From the NCBI GenBank assembly GCA_019247395.1, contig JAFAOZ010000101.1, positions 1-6,599 of the forward strand: 6,599 nucleotides of DNA, written 5' to 3'. This DNA is from Vulcanimicrobiota bacterium. Its GTDB lineage: Bacteria > Vulcanimicrobiota > Vulcanimicrobiia > Vulcanimicrobiales > Vulcanimicrobiaceae. Position numbers and translations under genes: made by a program. A model generated the notes under the pieces. The model made no database searches and had not been told where the DNA came from. It saw only the letters and a program-made list of their open reading frames with translations. Shown piece by piece: positions 1-4,770 of the stretch (position 1 is the first letter of the stretch; each line of letters starts with the position of its first letter).

Positions 1-390
1 ATGATTGGTTACGTAGTCGGCAGCTTTGATGGGCGTCGGGCCTGCCGTGCGATGCCACGAGTCGTATCCCACGTAGATCGCGAGCACCGCGACGGCGGCC
101 GCCGGTACCAGCAACGCGGGCCGTAAGCTCTCAAAGAGACGTTGCCAGCTGGTGGGCTGCCTACTCGCTGCCGTGCTCCGTATCCGCGTCGCCAAGCCGG
201 GCGGCATCTCGCGTTCGGTTGCTCGGGCGTGGGCCTGAAGCGCCTCGGTGATCGCGAGCTCTTCGCTTCGCTTGAGGTCGCATTCGGGGCAGGTCGCCAA
301 ATGGGCGTAGATCGCCGCGTCCTCGGCCGGCGAGAGCTCGCCGTGAAGATAGTCGACGATGCGTTCTATGCTCGGATGCGTTTCATTCAT
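1..390 (-). CDS. Membrane anti-sigma factor with N-terminal zinc finger (3' end outside window)
   Basis: Probable anti-sigma factor that holds the sigma factor encoded just upstream at the inner membrane until a signal releases it. The visible 130 residues run open to the left edge, so the C-terminal (likely periplasmic) domain is missing. Residues 5-45 form a zf-HC2-like anti-sigma domain with a ZAS motif, HX3CX2C, at H30, C34 and C37 (bases 280-303). A hydrophobic helix at about 92-109 follows a basic, Trp-containing stretch and is the single membrane segment. The ATG overlaps the sigma-factor stop as ATGA (387-390), which favours translational coupling; only a weak GAAG lies upstream. ZAS proteins bind zinc, and some, such as RsrA, sense thiol oxidation. 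Whether this one does cannot be told from the sequence. The family call is fairly secure; the signal is unknown. Confidence 0.85.
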   Translation of the reverse strand, partial: MNETHPSIERIVDYLHGELSPAEDAAIYAHLATCPECDLKRSEELAITEALQAHARATEREMPPGLATRIRSTAASRQPTSWQRLFESLRPALLVPAAAVAVLAIYVGYDSWHRTAGPTPIKAADYVTNH

Positions 391-887
391 GATGATGACT
401 TCGTATAGCGAGTGACGAGCTTCCGTAACTGACCTCGAGCGCGGTGAAGTCTGGACCGAACCGTGCCTACCGAGCACCCGACTATTTGACCGATCTCCTG
501 ATAGCTGCACCCCTCGACATCTGCCAGCAGGACGATCTTACGTTGTTCGGGCGTCAGGCCGGCAAGCGCTTTAGAAACGGGTTCGCTCAGGTGCGCTTCA
601 ACGTACTCCTCGATCGGCGCAACCGCCCGCTCCGGAATCTCTTCCTGATAGAAACGTCCCTTGCGTCGCCGAAGTTCGTCCCGGTAGAGGTTTGTCACGA
701 TCCGGTAGATCCACGAGAGGAAGGAGGTACCGGGTTTAAAGCTCTGCCAAGCCCGAAAGACGCGAATGAACGCTTCCTGCGTCAGATCGCTCGCATCGGC
801 ATCGTTTCCCGTCAAGCGGTAGGCAAAATTGTAGGTTGCCTTGCCGTACTGCTCAATGGCACGTTCCAGGAAGGCCTGTTGCTCCAT
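387..887 (-). CDS. ECF-type RNA polymerase sigma factor (sigma-70 family, regions 2 and 4)
   Basis: A 166-residue group 4 (ECF) sigma factor that directs RNA polymerase to a dedicated set of promoters. Region 2 spans about residues 11-78. It includes the core-binding segment DASDLTQEAFIRVF and the basic promoter-melting/-10 recognition helix near 58-77 (FLSWIYRIVTNLYRDE). After an acidic linker, region 4 spans about 103-157, with LTPEQR followed by the helix-turn-helix at about 127-150 (CSYQEIGQIVGCS, then TVRSRLHRAR). Regions 1 and 3 are absent, as in the ECF class. Length is typical. The ATG at 887 is the first in-frame start after an in-frame TAG at 918-920. AAGGAAG lies 15 nt upstream, farther than usual for a Shine-Dalgarno. 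The SCO1-like gene ends 48 bp upstream and the anti-sigma gene overlaps its end, so all three probably share a transcript. Its regulon and trigger are not visible. Confidence 0.93.
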   Translation of the reverse strand: MEQQAFLERAIEQYGKATYNFAYRLTGNDADASDLTQEAFIRVFRAWQSFKPGTSFLSWIYRIVTNLYRDELRRRKGRFYQEEIPERAVAPIEEYVEAHLSEPVSKALAGLTPEQRKIVLLADVEGCSYQEIGQIVGCSVGTVRSRLHRARGQLRKLVTRYTKSSS

Positions 888-935
888 GCTGTGGCGGCTA
901 GGCTTCCTTGGTAAGGCCTACAGTTCATGCTCCTC

Positions 936-1892
936 TCAGGGTGAGACGTCGCGACGCGACCAGATGACGCGTCCGACCACCCAGAGTGCGGCGAATGCGA
1001 TAACCGTGAGCAGCGTGAAGAGCGTCAGCTCGAGCACCGCGATGCCGCTCGACTCGCTGCCGCCGCAGAGCGCGACCGCTTCGGCGATGAGTGCCAGCTT
1101 GAATCGCTCGAATGGATTGCTCGCGAGGCCCGAGACGGATCGCGCCTGCGCGAGCACGCTTTGCGGATCCCAGCCGGCACTCTTGACGATGACCGCGATG
1201 CGTCCGTCTGGTGCCACGATAAAGAGGCGATCGTCGTGTAGAAAGTTGTCGGAGCTCACGCGCATCGAGCTGATGTTGAACGCGTCGATCAGCCGCTGAA
1301 TCGTCGAGCCGGTGCCCGTCAGCAGCGCCCACGTGTCGGGATGCACGCCGAAGCTCCGTCTGTACCGTCGTAAAACGGCGGGTGAGTCGTATTGCGGGTC
1401 GAGCGTGATTTCGGCAAGTGCAAAGCGCTTTGGATCGATGCGCTGCGCGAGATCGGCGAACTTTCCGCTGATCGCCGGACAGAGCGTGCGGTCCGGACAA
1501 CGCGTGAACATAAATGAAAGCAGCAGCGTTTTGTCGCGAAAGTGCGATGCAAGCTGCAGCGCCCGGCCGTCTTGATCGACCAGCGTTGCCGAGGGGAGCG
1601 GGCTGCCGATCCCGACGGGTACGGCGCGCGCGCGATCTGGAAGGCCCGGCGCGAACGCCGCTGCGGCGATCGGGTCGCGCAGGCTGGGAGGCGCCGTCGA
1701 TTCATCGAGCAGGGCGTCGATCGCCGTGCCGGCTGCGAACGAGCGCGCCGGTGTGAGTCGGTAGCGGCGCGTCTGCGCGGGCAGCGTTTGGACGACCGCA
1801 TCGGTGCGCACGATCGCCGTGCGGCCGTCCAGCTGCTGCAAAACGACGCCGTGAACCGGCACGACGTTCAGCAGTGCGGCGAGCAACAGCAT
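936..1892 (-). CDS. SCO1/SenC-family copper/thiol protein with CX5C motif, CusF-like N-terminal part and C-terminal membrane anchor
   Basis: A 318-residue envelope protein of the SCO family, whose members deliver copper to, or reduce cysteines of, cytochrome oxidase subunit II. Residues 1-15 are a short hydrophobic signal-like segment with no positive charge. Residues 16-62 resemble the CusF-like copper-binding domain often found in front of SCO domains (GVVLQQ, then LPAQTRRYRL); this match is tentative. The thioredoxin-like SCO domain covers about 95-255. It has FTRC at 132, a second Cys at 138 followed by Pro, the TLDPQYDSP segment (165-170, equivalent to DPxxD) and the conserved His219 before VAPDG. 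The Cys spacing is CX5C, not the usual CX3C. A hydrophobic helix at about 285-309 followed by WSRRD anchors the C-terminus in the membrane. An in-frame TAG sits just upstream of the ATG, so that start is the earliest possible. The gene is divergent from the MauE-like gene and 48 bp ahead of the sigma factor. Confidence 0.85.
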   Translation of the reverse strand: MLLLAALLNVVPVHGVVLQQLDGRTAIVRTDAVVQTLPAQTRRYRLTPARSFAAGTAIDALLDESTAPPSLRDPIAAAAFAPGLPDRARAVPVGIGSPLPSATLVDQDGRALQLASHFRDKTLLLSFMFTRCPDRTLCPAISGKFADLAQRIDPKRFALAEITLDPQYDSPAVLRRYRRSFGVHPDTWALLTGTGSTIQRLIDAFNISSMRVSSDNFLHDDRLFIVAPDGRIAVIVKSAGWDPQSVLAQARSVSGLASNPFERFKLALIAEAVALCGGSESSGIAVLELTLFTLLTVIAFAALWVVGRVIWSRRDVSP

Positions 1893-1944
1893 ATGCCGCT
1901 ATTGTACCAGGGGTTGAGCAGGCGCGGGCGCAACGAACGTCGCC
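1893..1944. promoter_or_regulatory. Divergent intergenic region between the SCO1-like and MauE-like genes
   Basis: Only 52 bp separate the two divergent start codons, so the promoters of both units must overlap here or lie inside the opposite gene. The one AT-rich patch (about 1890-1906) is used by the minus-strand -10 candidate and also reads TATTGT on the plus strand. A weak inverted repeat (GTTG/CAAC arms flanking GCGC-GG-GCGC, about 1912-1934) is visible. It is too poor and too expected in GC-rich DNA to call an operator. I found no good Shine-Dalgarno ahead of either start. Confidence 0.5.
1901..1906 (-). promoter_or_regulatory. Candidate -10 box (TACAAT) for the SCO1-like operon
   Basis: On the minus strand TACAAT (one mismatch to TATAAT) ends 8 nt before the ATG of the SCO1-like gene. 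Transcription from it would begin at or within a base or two of the start codon, giving a leaderless or nearly leaderless mRNA. This fits the absence of a Shine-Dalgarno. No convincing -35 lies at 16-18 bp; TTGCGC occurs at about 21 bp. It is a single-motif call. Confidence 0.35.
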
Positions 1945-2382
1945 GTGGAGGCAGCCGTTTTCGTCGTCCGGGTGATTTTGGGGGTGCTGCTCGTCGCGGC
2001 AGGCGTTCTCAAGGTTGGGCATCCGGCCGAGCTGGCATCGGCCATTGCCGGTTTCCGTCTGTTGCCGCCTGCCATCGTTGGGCCGCTTTCGGTCGCACTG
2101 CCCTTCGTAGAATTGCTGCTGGGTGCGTATTTAATCGCGGGTCTGTTCACTAAAACGATTGCAGCGATCGTGGCCGCGCAGTTTCTGCTGTACGCAGGCG
2201 CGATCGGATCGGCAGTGGTGCGCCATATTCCCGCGACCTGCGGTTGTTTCGGCCCGAATGATTCAGCCACTGCGGATTGGCCGCACGTGGCCTTCGATCT
2301 TCTGCTGGCCGGCGCGGCGATCTTCGTTGCGTGCGGTGCGCCCGGCGCACTTGCGGTCGATCGCAAGCTTCGCCATACATGA
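1945..2382 (+). CDS. MauE/DoxX-like integral membrane protein with CGCFG motif
   Basis: A 145-residue membrane protein with four predicted helices at about residues 5-23, 42-64, 69-91 and 114-131. It matches the MauE branch of the DoxX-like superfamily: an opening VILGVLLVAAGVLKVGHP, a LPFVELLLGAYL second helix, and a CGCFG motif at 99-103 (bases 2239-2253) between helices 3 and 4. MauE is needed, with the thioredoxin-like MauD, to form active methylamine dehydrogenase. MauE-like proteins are thought to handle disulfide/quinone chemistry in the way DsbB and VKOR do. Nothing else of a methylamine cluster is visible, so a general envelope thiol-redox role with the thioredoxin-fold partner is more likely here. 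The start is a GTG without a clear Shine-Dalgarno; it is placed by the family N-terminus. The stop overlaps the next gene as ATGA (2379-2382). C130 in helix 4 is a third cysteine. Confidence 0.82.
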   Translation: MEAAVFVVRVILGVLLVAAGVLKVGHPAELASAIAGFRLLPPAIVGPLSVALPFVELLLGAYLIAGLFTKTIAAIVAAQFLLYAGAIGSAVVRHIPATCGCFGPNDSATADWPHVAFDLLLAGAAIFVACGAPGALAVDRKLRHT

Positions 2383-2951
2383 CGAAGCGTTCGCTCGTTT
2401 TGGTAACGCTCGGTGCACTCATCGTTATCGCCGCCGGCGCGGTGCTGTACTATATTTTCGGCCCGGAGCACCGGCGCGTTCAAAACGCGTCATCGTCGCC
2501 GGTGATTGGAAAAGCGCAAGTCGGCCAGTCTGCGCCGAACTTTGTCGTCGCGACGACGGCGGGACTCTTCGATCTCAGCAAAGTTGACAAGCCGGTCTTC
2601 CTCGAAGTTTTTGCGACCTGGTGCCCGCATTGTCAACGCGAAACGGCGGTGATCGACCGTCTCTTTCGCCGGTATCGGGATAGAGTCGCTTTTGTCGGCG
2701 TTTCCGGAAGCGACACCGCAATGGACGGCACCTCGGCTTCCTCGCAAGTCGACCTGCTGCAGTGGCGGCAGCGCTTTAACGCCGAGTATCCCGTCGCCTA
2801 CGACCCATTGCTCAACGTCGCGAACCTCTATCTCCAGGGCGGTTTTCCGACGCTCGCGGTGATCGGCCGCGACAAGCGCGTGATCTATCTGAGCAGCGGC
2901 GAGGTGTCCTATGGCGAACTGAGCGCCGCGGTCGAGAAAGCGCTCCGCTAG
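2379..2951 (+). CDS. Membrane-anchored TlpA/ResA-like thioredoxin-fold protein with WCPHC active site
   Basis: A 190-residue envelope thiol-disulfide oxidoreductase. Residues 1-28 are MTKR followed by one hydrophobic helix (signal anchor, about 5-27) that places the rest outside the membrane. The thioredoxin-like domain runs from about 48 (VGQSAPNFVV) to the end. The active site WCPHC is at 81-85 (bases 2619-2633), and the cis-proline is P157 in GGFPT. An insertion at about 112-140 (DTAMDG to FNAEYPVAYDP) before NLYLQGGFPT is typical of the TlpA/ResA/AhpC-TSA-like group. CPHC is the dithiol of DsbA, while TlpA/ResA proteins often have other central residues. The ATG at 2379 is chosen because it overlaps the MauE-like stop (ATGA) and starts a proper signal anchor. 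Upstream in-frame codons would add an unlikely Arg-rich leader antisense-like to nothing known. The stop is shared in CTAG with the convergent gene. Confidence 0.88.
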   Translation: MTKRSLVLVTLGALIVIAAGAVLYYIFGPEHRRVQNASSSPVIGKAQVGQSAPNFVVATTAGLFDLSKVDKPVFLEVFATWCPHCQRETAVIDRLFRRYRDRVAFVGVSGSDTAMDGTSASSQVDLLQWRQRFNAEYPVAYDPLLNVANLYLQGGFPTLAVIGRDKRVIYLSSGEVSYGELSAAVEKALR

Positions 2952-3679
2952 AGACCCGAGGGCAGCACGTAGTTCGGCGGGGTTACGAGCGGCGTTCCAA
3001 CTTCGAGCACGATCTGCTGATGCGCGCGCAGCGGAATTGTGCGCAAATCACCGTCGTACTTCGTGCCGTTGACGTACGCGGTGACCGGGCCGTTGAAACC
3101 CGCAACGCCGCTGCTGCTCAGCGGTTGTCCCCAGATGTCGAAAAACATCCCAAGCGTGTAGGGACCGCCCTGAGGCGGACTGATGTCCGGTGCTTCGATG
3201 TGAATGATGCCGCTGGGATCGTGTGTGTGAATCCAATAGAGACAGCCGCCGGCCAAGCTTGGCGCAAGTCCCACAAACTGCGGAATCTGCATCTGCTTAC
3301 CGTTATAAAAGAGCGCGAGATGGCTGTGGACGTGGAGCGTCGAGTACTCCATCTCGCCGCAGGAGACGCCGTCGACGGGCTGACCGTGACCGCCTTGGGG
3401 CGTGACGGGGTATTTCGTCTTGACGAACTTCGTGCCGATGCTCTCACCGTTGGCCACTTGGATCGGTTTGGAGGTCGCGGTCGGCGCCGGGGTCGGTGTT
3501 GCGTACGCTTGCTGGATCGTTCGGTTCTGCCACCAGTTAAAGATGATGAAGCCGAGGACCAAAGCGACGAGGGCGATGCCGATGCCGATATACACTGGGC
3601 GCATCGGATCGCGGCGCGGTGGAGGAGCCTCACCGCCCCGTTGCCGGCGACGGCGTTCTGCACGACTAGGCTGGGACAT
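2948..3679 (-). CDS. Membrane-anchored His/Cys-rich protein of unknown function
   Basis: A 243-residue protein I recognise only as resembling conserved hypothetical proteins of GC-rich soil bacteria. A very basic tail (residues 1-27, RAERRRRQR) precedes one helix (about 28-48) that should leave the C-terminal part outside the membrane. A Pro/Thr/Ala linker (about 60-72, TPTPAPTATSKP) leads into a globular domain at about 73-243. Conserved-looking landmarks are C107, H116-X-H118-X-H120, C146, H151-T-H153, H160 and E162, then YTLGMFFDIWGQPL and a beta-rich end (VTAYVNGTKY, IVLEVGTP). The clustered His, Cys and Glu (bases 3221-3334 hold most of the His) suggest a metal site, and C107/C146 could pair; both are inference. 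The start has a strong Shine-Dalgarno. The gene follows hldD by 10 bp and converges on the thioredoxin-fold gene. Confidence 0.85.
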   Translation of the reverse strand: MSQPSRAERRRRQRGGEAPPPRRDPMRPVYIGIGIALVALVLGFIIFNWWQNRTIQQAYATPTPAPTATSKPIQVANGESIGTKFVKTKYPVTPQGGHGQPVDGVSCGEMEYSTLHVHSHLALFYNGKQMQIPQFVGLAPSLAGGCLYWIHTHDPSGIIHIEAPDISPPQGGPYTLGMFFDIWGQPLSSSGVAGFNGPVTAYVNGTKYDGDLRTIPLRAHQQIVLEVGTPLVTPPNYVLPSGL

Positions 3680-3683
3680 GCGA

Positions 3684-3689
3684 TCCTTT
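3684..3689 (-). promoter_or_regulatory. Shine-Dalgarno (AAAGGA) for the His/Cys-rich protein gene
   Basis: On the minus strand AAAGGA lies 4 nt before the ATG at 3679, inside the 10-bp gap after the hldD stop (3690-3692). It is the clearest ribosome-binding site in the window. It confirms M1 rather than the internal M26 as the start and shows the gene is translated from the hldD transcript. Confidence 0.7.
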
Positions 3690-4718
3690 CTAGGAGACGG
3701 CGTTCAAGGGAGCGGCAACCGGAGCGTCGGCCAACTCGAGCGGACGCTGCGGGACCAAGTAATTAACGATGTAATCCGTGACCGCGTCGCGCAGGGGTGT
3801 GACGGCGCGATCGTAGCCCGTCGCATACAGCCGTGCCATGCGTGCGCGCGTATGGTATTGATACTTTCCGCGCAACGCCGGCGGCATCTCGACGAACTCG
3901 ATTCGTTCGGGCAGGGCGAGCGCTTGGAAAATGGGGCGCACGAGCTGCAGCCACGTCTGCGCGCTTCCCGACCCGATGTTGAAGAGTCCCGTGGCACCCG
4001 ATTCCGCTAAATGCAGCGTCATGTCGACGGCATCTTTGACGTAGATGAAGTCGCGTTGCTGTTCGCCGTCCCGGTACTCGGCGCGATAGCTCTTGAAGAG
4101 CCGCACGCTGCCGCGCTCTAAGATCTGCTCGTATGCCTTCTGGACGAGGCTCCGCATCTCGGCTTTGTGATCTTCGTTGGGGCCGAAGACGTTGAAGTAC
4201 TTCAGGCCGCATGCCTTTTGATCGAGCCCCGTGCGCAGCGAGTAAAGATCGAAGAGGTGCTTGGAATAGGCGTACGCGTTGAGCGGCCGCAGTGTGTGGA
4301 GATCGGCTTCGTCGGAGAGCTCCGCTTCGAGCGCACCATACGTCGCCGCCGACGACGCGTAGACGAAGCGCGCTTGCTGTTCGACCGCCCAGAGCGCCAA
4401 GCGTTTTGTATATTCGTAGTTGTTGCGCAACAAAAATGCGGCGTCGTTCTCCGTCGTCGACGAGCAAGCGCCCAAATGGAAAATGGTTCGGATGTCGCCG
4501 AGGCCTCGCCCGGCTTGAATCCGGCACTCCAACTCGTCGGCGTCGAGGTAGTCCGCGAAGCGCAGCGGCACGAGGTGTTTCCACTTTTCCGACAGGTCGA
4601 GCCGATCGACCACCAGGATGTCGTCCAGGCCGCGCCGGTTCAGCGACCACACAATAGCGCTGCCAATAAGGCCGGCGCCACCCGTGACGACGATTCTACC
4701 GCGGCTAAGGTCGTGCAT
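3690..4718 (-). CDS. hldD: ADP-L-glycero-D-manno-heptose 6-epimerase
   Basis: A 342-residue SDR-superfamily epimerase that converts ADP-D-glycero-D-manno-heptose to ADP-L-glycero-D-manno-heptose, the heptose donor for the LPS inner core, in the cytoplasm. Family landmarks appear in order: NAD(P)-binding GGAGLIG (13-19), VDRL then KWKHLV (37-50), HLGACSSTTEND (81-92), NNYEYTK (99-105), YASSAATYG (120-128), the catalytic Y149-X3-K153 within NAYAYSK, YFNVFGPNEDHK with K185 matching the second catalytic lysine of the E. coli enzyme, GEQQRDFIYVKD (218-229), FNIGSG (246-251) and IEFVEMP (273-279). It is about 30 residues longer than E. coli HldD (310), mostly in a C-terminal tail rich in Ala and Pro. 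The ATG is the first start in frame after the receptor gene; GGAG lies only 2 nt from it, so the ribosome site is poor. The gene sits 52 bp after the receptor stop, with no other heptose gene in view. Confidence 0.95.
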   Translation of the reverse strand: MHDLSRGRIVVTGGAGLIGSAIVWSLNRRGLDDILVVDRLDLSEKWKHLVPLRFADYLDADELECRIQAGRGLGDIRTIFHLGACSSTTENDAAFLLRNNYEYTKRLALWAVEQQARFVYASSAATYGALEAELSDEADLHTLRPLNAYAYSKHLFDLYSLRTGLDQKACGLKYFNVFGPNEDHKAEMRSLVQKAYEQILERGSVRLFKSYRAEYRDGEQQRDFIYVKDAVDMTLHLAESGATGLFNIGSGSAQTWLQLVRPIFQALALPERIEFVEMPPALRGKYQYHTRARMARLYATGYDRAVTPLRDAVTDYIVNYLVPQRPLELADAPVAAPLNAVS

Positions 4719-4770
4719 CGCTCCGGAGTTTCCTAATCGCCTGCGGCCCGCAAAGCTCCTTCCTTCGACG

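Noticed and set aside
444..914. Plus-strand frame antisense to the sigma factor
   Set aside because: The minus-strand frame is an unmistakable ECF sigma factor; the antisense product shows no domain.
888..935. Promoter or terminator in the 48-bp gap between the SCO1-like and sigma genes
   Set aside because: I see only a distant AAGGAAG and no -10/-35 pair or stem with T-tract, so an operon junction is the simplest reading.
2277..2378. A 34-residue N-terminal extension of the thioredoxin-fold gene
   Set aside because: It lies wholly inside the MauE-like gene in another frame, is Arg/Cys-rich and non-hydrophobic, and would bury the signal anchor. The ATG at 2379 in ATGA fits better.
3020..3766. 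Long plus-strand open frame antisense to the His/Cys-rich gene
   Set aside because: Its Arg-rich translation has no recognisable domain and mirrors a well-supported minus-strand gene with a strong Shine-Dalgarno; it is a GC-rich shadow.
3763..4650. Long second minus-strand frame inside hldD
   Set aside because: It is a +1/-1 shadow of hldD with Arg/Ala-rich, non-globular translation; the hldD frame carries every family motif.
4719..4770. Possible terminator or hairpin between the receptor and hldD (TGCGG-G-CCGCA and CTCCGGAG)
   Set aside because: The arms are 4-5 bp with no workable loop and no T-tract follows, so it is not a convincing intrinsic terminator; read-through to hldD is more likely.
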